Shown here: in pieces, positions 46,270 to 54,631 of the stretch
Position numbering within the stretch: position 1 is the stretch's first letter
Layout: each line of letters opens with the position of its first letter
NCBI GenBank assembly: GCA_965215345.1
Contig: CBDCDL010000002.1
Location: forward strand, 620,001-684,000
Direction of reading: 5' to 3'
From: CATQHW01 sp965215345
GTDB lineage: Bacteria; Spirochaetota; Spirochaetia; SZUA-6; Bin103
DNA length: 64,000 nt
Notes under the pieces: generated by a model
Told to the model about the DNA's origin: nothing
What the model saw: only the letters and a program-made list of their open reading frames with translations
Databases searched by the model: none
Program-made: the position numbers and the translations under genes

Positions 46270-48139
46270 GCACCACCTCCCCGGCGCGCGCCGCGCCCTC
46301 GGAGATGCTGTCCGCGATCCGGTCCAGCGACTCCGAGGGGTTCGCCTGGAGCTGGTACAGCGCGCGGTACCGGCCGCCCAGCTCCATCAGCTCGGCGTGG
46401 GTGCCGCGCTCGACGATGGAGCCGGCGTCCACGAACAGGATCTCGTCGGCGTGCATCAGCGAGCTCAGCCGGTGCGAGACGATGATCGTGGCGGTGCGCT
46501 CGGTCAGCTTGCGCAGCGCGGTGCGGATGCGCCGCTCGGTCCCGGCGTCGATCGCCGCCGTGGAGTCGTCGAAGGCGATGACCGCCGGCCTGACCATGAT
46601 GCTGCGGGCGATCGAAAGCCGTTGCCGCTGCCCGCCGGACAGCGACACGCCGCGCTCGCCGACCAGCGTCCGGTACTCTTCGGGCAGGCCCAGCACCCAG
46701 TCGTGAAGCTGTGCGGACGAGCTGGCGTGCGTGATCTGTTCGCGCTGCGCCCAGGGGTCGCCGTACGCCACGTTGCTCTCCACGCTGGCGGTGAACAGGA
46801 AGTTGTCCTGCTGGATCACCCCCACCGCCGAGCGCAGCGACTGCAGGGTCACCGAGCGGATGTCCTGGTCGTCGATGGTGATGCGGCCCGCGTCGACGTC
46901 GTAGTAGCGGGCGGTCAGCAGCGCCATGGTCGACTTTCCGGACCCCGGCGGCCCGACGATCCCGAGCGTGCGGCCGGGCCCCACCGCGAAGCTGATGTCA
47001 TCCAGCACCTTGCTGCCGTCGCCGCCGTAGGAGAAGCTCACCGACTCGAAGCGCAGCACTCCTTCGCGGATCTCCAGGTCGTGCGCACCCGGCCGGTCCT
47101 CGATGTCCGGGGCCAGGTCCAGGATCTCGAACAGCCGGCCGCCGGACGTCGATGCGCGCGACAGCGCGCTCACCACCATGCCGAGCTGACGGATCGGCAT
47201 CTGCAGGATCAGCATGAACACCAGGAACTCGGTGACGTCGCCGACGGTGAGGTGCCCGGCCAGCACGCGGGTGCCGCCGACCCAGAGCATCAGCGCCATC
47301 GCCGAGTAGTAGGCCAGCGTCATCAGGCTCACGTCGCGCACGCGGATGTTGATGGTGCGGTCCGTGTAGCGCTTGGCCTGCTCGGATACCGTGTCGAACT
47401 TGCCCATCTCGTGCTCGCGCGCGGCAAACGCGCGGACGACGCGGATGCCGCCCAGGTTTTCCTCCATCACCTTGGTCAGCCGCGCCAAGCACTGCTGCAG
47501 GCGCAGCCACGCCACCCGCAGCCGCATGCGCGCCACCGTCGCCCGCCACGCGACCACGGGCGCGAAGCTCATCGCCGCCAGCGTGAGCAGCGGATCGGTG
47601 CTCAGCAGCAGCCAAGTGCCCCAGCCGAGCAGCACCAGCAGCCAGACCGCCTTGATCATCCCGCGGTTGAAGGAGTTGGCGACCGACTCGACGTCGAGCA
47701 TGCCGCGGGTGATCAGCTCGCCGGTGTGCACGCGGTCGTGAAACCCGTAGCTGAGACGCTGCACCTTGTCGTAGTAGTCCATCCGCAGCCGGTAGCCCAC
47801 GCTCTGGCCGACGATCTCCGCCTGCTGGGTGTGCACCATCATCATCAGCCCGCGCACCATGCTGGCACCCAGGATCAGCCCGGCGAGCTGCAGGAGCTGC
47901 CGCCTGGCGGCCCGCGGGTCGGCAGCGTCCGAGAGGATCACGTTCACGGTGTCCACCACGTCGCCGACGTACTGCGGCAGCAGCAACTGGAACACGGCCG
48001 CAGCGACGGTGGCGGTCACCGCGACCGTCAGCCGCACCGGATGAGCAAACGCCATGCGGAGCACGCGCAGCACCGGGCCGAACCCGGCCCAGGTCGTCGT
48101 GCGATCCGCCGGCCGGATCACCGAACCCGAGGTACTCAC
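46259..48139 (-). CDS. ABC exporter half-transporter, degenerate-site subunit
   Basis: A 626-residue protein from a GTG (48139). It has the six-helix export domain and an ATPase with Walker A GPPGSGKSTMAL, signature VSLSGGQRQRLSIARSI, and Walker B VIAFDDSTAAID, where the catalytic Glu is replaced (DDS instead of DEA), plus switch His VSHRLSSL. This pattern is known from heterodimeric exporters such as BmrC/BmrD and TM287/288. It is the first gene of the pair, 78 bases downstream of the DprA-like gene. Confidence 0.92.
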   Translation of the reverse strand: MSTSGSVIRPADRTTTWAGFGPVLRVLRMAFAHPVRLTVAVTATVAAAVFQLLLPQYVGDVVDTVNVILSDAADPRAARRQLLQLAGLILGASMVRGLMMMVHTQQAEIVGQSVGYRLRMDYYDKVQRLSYGFHDRVHTGELITRGMLDVESVANSFNRGMIKAVWLLVLLGWGTWLLLSTDPLLTLAAMSFAPVVAWRATVARMRLRVAWLRLQQCLARLTKVMEENLGGIRVVRAFAAREHEMGKFDTVSEQAKRYTDRTINIRVRDVSLMTLAYYSAMALMLWVGGTRVLAGHLTVGDVTEFLVFMLILQMPIRQLGMVVSALSRASTSGGRLFEILDLAPDIEDRPGAHDLEIREGVLRFESVSFSYGGDGSKVLDDISFAVGPGRTLGIVGPPGSGKSTMALLTARYYDVDAGRITIDDQDIRSVTLQSLRSAVGVIQQDNFLFTASVESNVAYGDPWAQREQITHASSSAQLHDWVLGLPEEYRTLVGERGVSLSGGQRQRLSIARSIMVRPAVIAFDDSTAAIDAGTERRIRTALRKLTERTATIIVSHRLSSLMHADEILFVDAGSIVERGTHAELMELGGRYRALYQLQANPSESLDRIADSISEGAARAGEVVRGG

Positions 48140-48217
48140 GCGCCCGCAGGACGCGGACGTCGTCGCTCCGTCAAGACGTACGGCACACGACGGCAAGAGC
48201 TATACAACTCGATCCTC

Positions 48218-49231
48218 CTACTGTTGTTGAGCCGGAACACGCCCGAACAGCTCTTGCTGTGGTGCGACATGACGAACGGGACGGGCCCGCTTCTCGATGG
48301 AGCCGAGAACGTCCTTGATTCCTTTTGCATTGCTTGGATTCGGCCATGGGATTGCGCCACGGTGCTTCAGTGCATCGAGACCATCGGAAGGCTCGCCTGT
48401 CGAACGTACGAAAACGGGTCCGGAGTACTTCTGTAACTGCTCGACTGCACCGGCCCATGTGCCTCCCCGCTTCACCACAGCGTTTACCACCAGGCCCGCT
48501 TCGGCCAACCCGTAAATCACCTTGTTTCGCTGCATCGCGTGCCCCACGCTGAACCTCGAGCTCGGGTCGTAAGGCGAAACCAGGACGAGCCGCTCGTCAA
48601 GCAGCAGGTCGCGATGCTCGCGATTCATAGCCGTACGCTCCAGGTCTCCTGCCAGTACGCCAACGACTTGCCCACCGGCTTTCGAAGCAGCGACCATGGC
48701 GGCTCTATCGACCCCTCTTGCAGCGCCGGAAATCACGGTCAGCCCAGCGTGCGCTACCTGCGAGGCTACCTCGGAAGTGTACTCAATCAACGGTTCAGGT
48801 GCGTCGCGAGACCCCACTATCGCTAGCCCCCCCGTGCGGATGATCCCCGGTGAGCCACACCCAAAGAGCAAAACCGGAGCGTCCTTCTTGAGCCGTTCCC
48901 GAAGAAAGGTCGGGTAGCCGTCATCGGCTCGGCTCATCACCCAAATCGCCCGCGCCTGCCAGCGTTCGACGGTATTGCTCAGCAGGAATCCTCTGTCCAG
49001 CAATGCCTTCAGTCGACTCTTGTCGACGGGTCCGTCGTAGCGATCGATGAGCTCTTCAGCTCTCGAACTCAGGAGGTCCGCCGGCTCGGCCTGATGGCCA
49101 TGCAAGAACCGAGCCAGCGAACGGTATTCTCCGGCAGCGAGAAACCGCACCTTGCTCCTTCTGTTCCCAGCCATCAGGGGAGCGGCCAGCAGCAGGATCG
49201 CCTTGGTGTTCGCTGAAAGACCCGTGTTCAT
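48218..49231 (-). CDS. DprA/Smf-like Rossmann protein coupled to RecQ
   Basis: A 337-residue protein. The N-terminal 110 residues are helical; the DprA fold follows with LAIVGSRDAPEPLIEYTSEV, LTVISGAARGVDRAAMVAA, MQRNKVIYGLAEAGLVVNAV and RGGTWAGAVEQL. These match the DprA/Smf nucleotide- or ssDNA-binding core (GSR, SGxARGxD, KxGTxxGA). The C-terminal DML1-like helix domain of transformation DprA is not seen. The ATG overlaps the RecQ-PRTase stop (ATGA), so the proteins are made together. Classical DprA loads RecA in transformation; this coupled form more likely serves DNA processing or defence. Confidence 0.85.
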   Translation of the reverse strand: MNTGLSANTKAILLLAAPLMAGNRRSKVRFLAAGEYRSLARFLHGHQAEPADLLSSRAEELIDRYDGPVDKSRLKALLDRGFLLSNTVERWQARAIWVMSRADDGYPTFLRERLKKDAPVLLFGCGSPGIIRTGGLAIVGSRDAPEPLIEYTSEVASQVAHAGLTVISGAARGVDRAAMVAASKAGGQVVGVLAGDLERTAMNREHRDLLLDERLVLVSPYDPSSRFSVGHAMQRNKVIYGLAEAGLVVNAVVKRGGTWAGAVEQLQKYSGPVFVRSTGEPSDGLDALKHRGAIPWPNPSNAKGIKDVLGSIEKRARPVRHVAPQQELFGRVPAQQQ

Positions 49232-51294
49232 TGCATGCCTCCCGCATCGGAGAGCGCGAGTGGCCAAATCTCCCCGCTACCGTGACGGCGAAGCTCCCAA
49301 CTCGCGACGGCAAAAGTCCATCGTGAGTCCACCATGTCGTCCACGAGAAGCACGGCTCCCGGAAGAATCTCCTCCTCATTGACCGCCAGCGAACCGATAA
49401 CGTTTCTTGCCTGCTGGTCGCTGTTCTCCATAGTCTTCTGTTCAGGGCGCTGCTCCGTCCGTACAAGTGCTTCCCTGTATGGTAGACGAAGCGCTGCCGC
49501 AAGTCGCCGAGCGAATCCCGGGACCAGCTCGGGACGCCCATACGACGGCACGGAGGTCACCCACATCGGAGATGGCGCGGGACTCCAATCCCTCACGAGG
49601 GCTGCGCAGGCGTCTACGAGGTCGTCAGAGAAGCGGTGGTCTCGATATTTTCCGAGCCGCACGTCGTTCCCCCATCCGGCATCGCCCCAGACAGACAGCG
49701 CCTTCCCCGGCTGCGCCCGATGACGAGGCGGGATCGCCTTCCCGGGAGGCCATTGCTTGCGTGGCTGGATGTCCAGACTCGCACGGCGCAGGAACGAGAC
49801 CGCTTCACGAACGCCTGAAGGGTCGGTCGACGCCGGCAAGTCGGGGAGAGCAGGACGCACGAAGTGGCCAGGAGTTCCATCCAACGATCGGATCAGGAAC
49901 TCCATGTGGCCGGAAGACAGCCGCACGTACTCCTGCATCTGATCCCGCTCCATTCGTCTGAGTGCCGTAAGCCGGACAGCGCGCTCCCAGAACGCCTCGC
50001 TCAGGGTCGCGGCCGTGAGCTGCCACTTACCCTCAAGCGTAGCGATCGGTGCCGGTGATTCCAGGGAGAGTAGCTGGATCGTCTTCTGTATCCGCCCGTT
50101 GCTCACATTGACCCTCGATTCCAGCTCGCGAATCGACAATCCTTCGGGTGCCGCTTCCAGCGCTTGGAGAACCGATGCGACTTGATCACGGGTTGGAAAT
50201 GCGCTCTCTATGAAGTAGTCGGTGATCTCGATCTCCTCGGCACCGCTGAGCAACACCCCGTAGGCGGCGTCGAGCGCCCGGCCGGCACGCCCGACCTGCT
50301 GATAATAGGCGACCACGGAGCCCGGCGTCTGGTAGTGGACGACAAAGGCGAGGTCCGGCTTGTCGAAGCCCATACCCAGCGCGGTCGTCGCCACCAACGC
50401 CTTGAGCTTGTTGTCCAACAACGCCTGTTCCAGCTCGGTCCGCCCATCCCCCGTTCTACCGGTGTAGGCTTCCGCGTCGACTCCCCGAGCCTTGAGCCAT
50501 CCTGCTACCTGCTCGGCGTCGCGTACCGTAAGAGCGTACACGATCCCGCTGCCTGGCAACTTCGGAATCTGGTCGGCCAACCAAGCGAGCCGCTCTGCCT
50601 GGCTCGACATACGAATGGTCTGCAAGGCGAGCGAGGGACGGCTCAGGTCGCCACGTGAGATCTCCAGGTTCGGACCGAGAATTCCTGCCAGATCCTCCAG
50701 CACACGTTCGTTTGCCGTCGCTGTCGTTGCCAGCAAGCGGAGGTTGGGAGGCAGGATGTGGAGTATGCGCTCGATCAATCGATAGTGGGGACGGAAGTCA
50801 TGGCCCCAGTCGGAGATGCAGTGCGCTTCGTCGATCACGATCAGCGCGATCCGGTCGGCAACTTCCGCTAGCGCCTCGTCACGAAAGCGTTCGTTGGCGA
50901 ATCGCTCGGGAGAGACGAGGAGTATGTCGACGTCGTTACGGCGTATAGATGCCTCAACCTCGCGCCAACGTTCCTGGTTGTCCGAGTTGATCGTCTCGGC
51001 CTTGACGCCCATCCGTTGCGCCGCGTCAATCTGGTTTCTCATCAGCGCCAGCAATGGGCTGACCAGCAAGGCGGGTCCCACGCCCTGCTCCCGCAGCAGT
51101 TTCGTCGCGATGAAGTAGACGAAACTCTTGCCCCACCCCGTCTTCTGAACCACCAGTAATCGTCCGTTTCCCTCCACCACATGCCGGATGGCCTCTTCCT
51201 GACCGGCTCGGAACTCTGCGCCTGAGTCAGCAACGCCTGTTCGAAGCAGCGCCAAAGCACGTGTCGCCACATATGTCATGTGGGCATGGCCCAT
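49228..51294 (-). CDS. recQ: RecQ-family helicase fused to a phosphoribosyltransferase-like domain
   Basis: About 688 residues. The helicase core has FRAGQEEAIRHVV, a Walker A variant VQKTGWGKSFVYF, VIDEAHCISDWGHDFRPHYR, TATANERV, and motif VI as YYQQVGRAGRA. A winged-helix-like segment follows (GLSIRELESRVNVSNGRIQK). The last 200 residues form a type-I phosphoribosyltransferase fold, with the PRPP loop VLLVDDMVDSRWTFAVASWE. No HRDC domain is visible. Start candidates are 51294 and 51279. The fusion and the overlapping DprA-like gene set it apart from housekeeping RecQ. PRPP-binding may serve as a sensor or modify nucleotides; that is inference. Confidence 0.9.
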   Translation of the reverse strand: MGHAHMTYVATRALALLRTGVADSGAEFRAGQEEAIRHVVEGNGRLLVVQKTGWGKSFVYFIATKLLREQGVGPALLVSPLLALMRNQIDAAQRMGVKAETINSDNQERWREVEASIRRNDVDILLVSPERFANERFRDEALAEVADRIALIVIDEAHCISDWGHDFRPHYRLIERILHILPPNLRLLATTATANERVLEDLAGILGPNLEISRGDLSRPSLALQTIRMSSQAERLAWLADQIPKLPGSGIVYALTVRDAEQVAGWLKARGVDAEAYTGRTGDGRTELEQALLDNKLKALVATTALGMGFDKPDLAFVVHYQTPGSVVAYYQQVGRAGRALDAAYGVLLSGAEEIEITDYFIESAFPTRDQVASVLQALEAAPEGLSIRELESRVNVSNGRIQKTIQLLSLESPAPIATLEGKWQLTAATLSEAFWERAVRLTALRRMERDQMQEYVRLSSGHMEFLIRSLDGTPGHFVRPALPDLPASTDPSGVREAVSFLRRASLDIQPRKQWPPGKAIPPRHRAQPGKALSVWGDAGWGNDVRLGKYRDHRFSDDLVDACAALVRDWSPAPSPMWVTSVPSYGRPELVPGFARRLAAALRLPYREALVRTEQRPEQKTMENSDQQARNVIGSLAVNEEEILPGAVLLVDDMVDSRWTFAVASWELRRHGSGEIWPLALSDAGGMQ

Positions 51295-51316
51295 TCCATT
51301 CCCGACTCCAGAGTCC

Positions 51317-52000
51317 CTACCAAGTGTCGGCCATGCGCTGCAGGAGCCGCGCAACATCCACGTCGAACGCCCTCAGCGGCGCCAGCGCCGGGTCGCCGAC
51401 CGACAGGAAAGGATTGTGCGCGACGATCCCGCCGTCGATCCACCCCACCGTCACGTAGCTGTGCCACACGCCCTGCCGCACGATCGCGTCGAACAGCGCC
51501 GACAGCCGGTCGCCGAAGTTGCACAGGTAGAAGGAGCAGATCAGCGGCCGGCCGGAATACACCGAGCAGCGGCGGTCGCGGAGCCAGTGGCAATAGCCGT
51601 CGGAGCCCTGGCGCGGCACGATCGGGTCCCCGGTGTTCCACTCGTAGAGGAGCGTTGCCTCCGCCGGTGAGGCGTGGAACTGCCGCGACAGGTCGGCGAT
51701 GCGGGCGGCGCGCTCGTCCGGGTCGGGGAGGGCCGGCAACTCCAGATGGTCGCGCAGCAGCCGTTCCCGACTGAGTCCGAGCAACCGCTCCAGCCGGGGC
51801 AGGTCTGCGCCCAGCACCGGCACGCGGTCGCGGCAACAAAGCCCGCATCCGGCACAACCGACGGTGGCCAGCCCGGGCCGCAGCCGCATCCGCTCCAGGG
51901 CGGCGATCAGATCACCGATCGTGGCGCGTTCGCCGTAGCGGGCAAGCTCGATCTCGTCCTGATCCAGGAACAACCGGACCGGGCCTTCCGTGCCATCCAT
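51317..52000 (-). CDS. YkgJ-family cysteine-cluster protein
   Basis: A 227-residue protein with an N-terminal CAGCGLCCRDRVPVLGADLP cluster and further Cys at GYCHWLRDRRCSVYSGRPLIC, the pattern of YkgJ proteins (putative Fe-S or Zn binding; function unknown). It ends 22 bases before the RecQ-PRTase start on the same strand, so it could be cotranscribed with that pair. Confidence 0.85.
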   Translation of the reverse strand: MDGTEGPVRLFLDQDEIELARYGERATIGDLIAALERMRLRPGLATVGCAGCGLCCRDRVPVLGADLPRLERLLGLSRERLLRDHLELPALPDPDERAARIADLSRQFHASPAEATLLYEWNTGDPIVPRQGSDGYCHWLRDRRCSVYSGRPLICSFYLCNFGDRLSALFDAIVRQGVWHSYVTVGWIDGGIVAHNPFLSVGDPALAPLRAFDVDVARLLQRMADTW

Positions 52001-52073
52001 CGCCTGCCAGCCCGTACGGTAGTCGAGAGTGCCCCGCTCGGCATACCCTCACCGGGTGACTGCCGGCCAGCCG

Positions 52074-52607
52074 ATGACCGCGGAGCGGCTCCAGGGGTTC
52101 TTCGCGCACGTGGCGGCCCTGAAGCGCATGCCGCGCACCGGCTGGGTGCAACGCGGCGTCCCGGATCCGGAGTCCGTCGCCGCGCACTCCTTCGGCGTGG
52201 CGGCGCTGGCGGCGGTCACCGCGGCGGAGGCTGGCGCCGATCCCGCGCAGGCGGTGCTCGTCGCCGTCATCCATGACGTGGCGGAAGCGCTCACCGGCGA
52301 CCTGACGCCCGCGGACGGCGTTCCCGGCGACGCCAAGCGGCGGCGGGAGGAGCAGGCAACGCGCCGCATCCTGGCCGGTGTCGACCCGGACGGAACGCTG
52401 ATGTCCGCGTGGCTGGACTATGCCGATCAGCGCACGCCGGAAGGCCGGCTGGTCAAGGACCTGGACAAGATGGACATGGCCCTGCAGGCCGATACGTACG
52501 CACGCGAAGGGACCGAGGCGGCCGGCGAGCTGCGCGGCTCCGCCGAGCGCGCGATCCACACGGCGGCCCTGCGCGCGCTGCTGCCGCCGGTGGAGCCGGC
52601 GCGATGA
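52074..52607 (+). CDS. HD-domain phosphohydrolase (YfbR/HDDC2-like 5'-deoxynucleotidase)
   Basis: A 177-residue protein starting MTAERLQGFFAHVAALKRMP. The metal-binding residues are visible as VAAHSFGVAAL, AVIHDVAEALTGDLTPADG and KDLDKMDMALQ, the H...HD...D set of the family with the E(A)xxGD loop seen in YfbR/HDDC2 nucleotidases. It probably dephosphorylates deoxynucleoside monophosphates. Its stop overlaps the next ATG (ATGA). Confidence 0.88.
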   Translation: MTAERLQGFFAHVAALKRMPRTGWVQRGVPDPESVAAHSFGVAALAAVTAAEAGADPAQAVLVAVIHDVAEALTGDLTPADGVPGDAKRRREEQATRRILAGVDPDGTLMSAWLDYADQRTPEGRLVKDLDKMDMALQADTYAREGTEAAGELRGSAERAIHTAALRALLPPVEPAR

Positions 52608-53593
52608 GTCCGCCTCCCGCGATCCGCTGGGGGATCATCGGCTGCGGCGATGTGTGCGAGGTCAAGAGCGGACCGGGGTTCCGCAAGGCACGCGGATCGC
52701 GCCTGGTGGCCGTGATGCGGCGCAACGGCGATGCGGCGCGCGACTACGCCCGCCGCCACGGCGTCCCCCGCGCCTACGACGACGCGGCCGAGCTGATCGG
52801 CGACGCCGAGGTGGATGCGGTCTACGTCGCCACGCCGCCGTCGTCCCATCACGACTATGCGCTGCAGGCGTTGGCGGCCGGCAAGCCCGTGTACGTCGAG
52901 AAACCGATGGCCTGCTCCCACCGGGAGTGCCGGGCCATGAACGCCGCCGCCGATGCCGCGCGCCTGCCGCTGTTCGTGGCCTACTACCGGCGCATGCTGC
53001 CGCGCTTCGTGGCGGTGCGCGACGCGTTGCTCGGCGGCAGCATCGGCACGCCCCTGACGGTGACCGCGCAGTACGTCAGTCCGCCGGATCCCTCTCTCGG
53101 CTCCGGTCCGCTGCCGTGGAGGTACCGGCCGGAGATCGCCGGCGGGGGACTGTTCGCGGACATGGGCTCGCACGTGTTGGACCTGCTGGACCACCTGCTC
53201 GGCCCGATCGAGGAGGTGCGCGGTTTCGCCGTGAACCAGCTCGGCGTCTACGAGGCGGAGGATGCGGTGGCGTTCGCCATGCGCTTCCGCGACGGCGTCG
53301 TCGGTACGGCGCGCTTCGCCTTCACCGCGCAGGAGGAGGTCGACCTGGTCGAGATCGCCGGCAGCCGAGGCGTTCTGCGCTACTCGACGTTCGGGGACGG
53401 CCCGTTCGAGATCGCGACCGCCGGCGGCATCACCCGCACCGAGACCGCCCATCCCGAGCACGTACAGCAACCGCTGATCCAGTCGATCGTGGACGAACTC
53501 CGCGGCTTCGGGAGCTGCCCGAGCACCGGCATGAGCGCCGCGCGCACCGGCAGGATCATGGATCGGGTGCTGGAGGAGTACAGGAGCGCCTGA
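52604..53593 (+). CDS. Gfo/Idh/MocA-family oxidoreductase
   Basis: A 329-residue intact enzyme: Rossmann motif WGIIGCGDVCEVKSGP, VATPPSSHHDYALQALAAGK, the catalytic-region YVEKPMACSHRECRAM, and the C-terminal beta-sheet domain ADMGSHVLDLLDHLLGPIEE. It uses NAD(P) to oxidise or reduce a sugar-like substrate that is not deducible. It is coupled to the HD gene by a 4-base overlap, an unusual pairing. Hairpins follow its stop. Confidence 0.92.
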   Translation: MSPPPAIRWGIIGCGDVCEVKSGPGFRKARGSRLVAVMRRNGDAARDYARRHGVPRAYDDAAELIGDAEVDAVYVATPPSSHHDYALQALAAGKPVYVEKPMACSHRECRAMNAAADAARLPLFVAYYRRMLPRFVAVRDALLGGSIGTPLTVTAQYVSPPDPSLGSGPLPWRYRPEIAGGGLFADMGSHVLDLLDHLLGPIEEVRGFAVNQLGVYEAEDAVAFAMRFRDGVVGTARFAFTAQEEVDLVEIAGSRGVLRYSTFGDGPFEIATAGGITRTETAHPEHVQQPLIQSIVDELRGFGSCPSTGMSAARTGRIMDRVLEEYRSA

Positions 53594-53611
53594 CCGGAGG
53601 CGGTCCTCCGG
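53594..53611 (+). terminator. hairpin directly after the oxidoreductase stop
   Basis: CCGGAGG, a CGGT loop, and CCTCCGG form a perfect 7-bp GC stem immediately after the TGA. There is no T-run, so it may be a weak or Rho-assisted terminator. Confidence 0.4.
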
Positions 53612-53652
53612 ACGACGCGGCTCTCCGTACACAGCGAAACGCGCCGCCGTGA

Positions 53653-53676
53653 GACGCGCCAAATCGTTGGCGCGTC
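53653..53676. repeat. 10-bp perfect inverted repeat (hairpin)
   Basis: GACGCGCCAA and TTGGCGCGTC pair perfectly around an ATCG loop. It lies in the 235-base gap between the oxidoreductase (+) and the MORN gene (-), whose 3' ends face each other. It may be a bidirectional terminator or a protein-binding site. The rest of the gap (to 53828) shows no gene. Confidence 0.6.
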
Positions 53677-53828
53677 GTCGGCGTGCGCGCTACAAAGGGT
53701 TGACAAACCAGCCGAGGGGCGATGCCCGGCCGGTCCTTTCCGACCGTCCGGAGCATCGTCTCCCGGCTTCTACGCTCAGCTCGGCTGTCCTATCTCTCTC
53801 TGTCGCTTCGGACCCCTTTCGGCCCTTT

Positions 53829-54551
53829 CTACATCTCCTGGCTTTCGGGATGGTCGACCATCCAGTTCCCGTCCGCGTCCTGCGACGCGACGAAGTGCCA
53901 AGCCCTGCCGTCTTCGTCCGTGACGTAGAAGGTGCCTCCCGTGGCCAGACCGTTCTCGTACGCGCCCTCGTAGCGGGAACCGGTGGCCCAGGTGTAGGTG
54001 CCTTCGCCGTTCGGCGCGCCGGCCATGAATCCGCCCTCGTACATGTCACCGCTGGGCCACGTCATCATGCCCGAGCCGTCGATGCTGCCGGCCATGAAGT
54101 CCCCTTCGTAGCTGGTGCCGTCGTTCCACATCAGCATGCCCGTGCCCTCGATCGTCTCGGTCACGAAGATGCCGCTGTAGGTCAGGCCGTCAGGCCACGT
54201 CAGCGTCCCGTAGCCGTTGATGCGACCGGCGGTGAAGTTGCCTTCATACGACGCGCCGCTCGGCCAGGTCATCATGCCGGTACCGGCCATCTCGCCAGCC
54301 TGGAACGGCCCTTCGTACATGGCGCCCGAAGGCCACGTGAGCCGGCCCTCACCGTGCGGCAGACCGGATTCGAATGCACCTTCGTACATCGTCCCGTCCG
54401 CCCAGGTGTAGGCGCCCTGGCCGTGGACCTTGCCATCCTCGAACTCGCCTTCGTAGGTCGAGCCGTCGTCGTACGTGAAGCTGCCGGTCTTGGCCCAGGC
54501 AGCCGCCGCGCCGACGAGTGCGATAGTCAGAAGAGCTGCTAGAACTTTCAT
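53829..54551 (-). CDS. secreted MORN-repeat protein
   Basis: A 240-residue protein with a signal peptide (MKVLAALLTIALVGAAAAWA) and eight MORN-type repeats of about 23 residues, each with Y-x-G-x-F and G-x-G-x-x-x-W (for example TYEGEFEDGKVHGQGAYTW). The last part (GRAWHFVASQDADGNWMVDH) differs. MORN repeats form a flat beta-structure that binds lipids or proteins, so a periplasmic or outer-surface binding role is likely. Start chosen at the ATG that gives the signal peptide. Confidence 0.85.
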   Translation of the reverse strand: MKVLAALLTIALVGAAAAWAKTGSFTYDDGSTYEGEFEDGKVHGQGAYTWADGTMYEGAFESGLPHGEGRLTWPSGAMYEGPFQAGEMAGTGMMTWPSGASYEGNFTAGRINGYGTLTWPDGLTYSGIFVTETIEGTGMLMWNDGTSYEGDFMAGSIDGSGMMTWPSGDMYEGGFMAGAPNGEGTYTWATGSRYEGAYENGLATGGTFYVTDEDGRAWHFVASQDADGNWMVDHPESQEM

Positions 54552-54594
54552 GAGACAAACAATCGCAGATTCCGAAAGTCGTGGCAACCCGTCA

Positions 54595-54603
54595 TGCTAC
54601 GAT
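54595..54603 (+). promoter_or_regulatory. extended -10 promoter element
   Basis: TGCTACGAT (TGn plus TACGAT) ends about 28 bases before the fusion-gene ATG at 54632, which itself has AAGGAGG at 54620-54626. No good -35 is visible, consistent with an extended -10 promoter. The hexamer matches four of six. Confidence 0.35.
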
Positions 54604-54631
54604 TTTGCATCGATCGACCAAGGAGGCCCCG

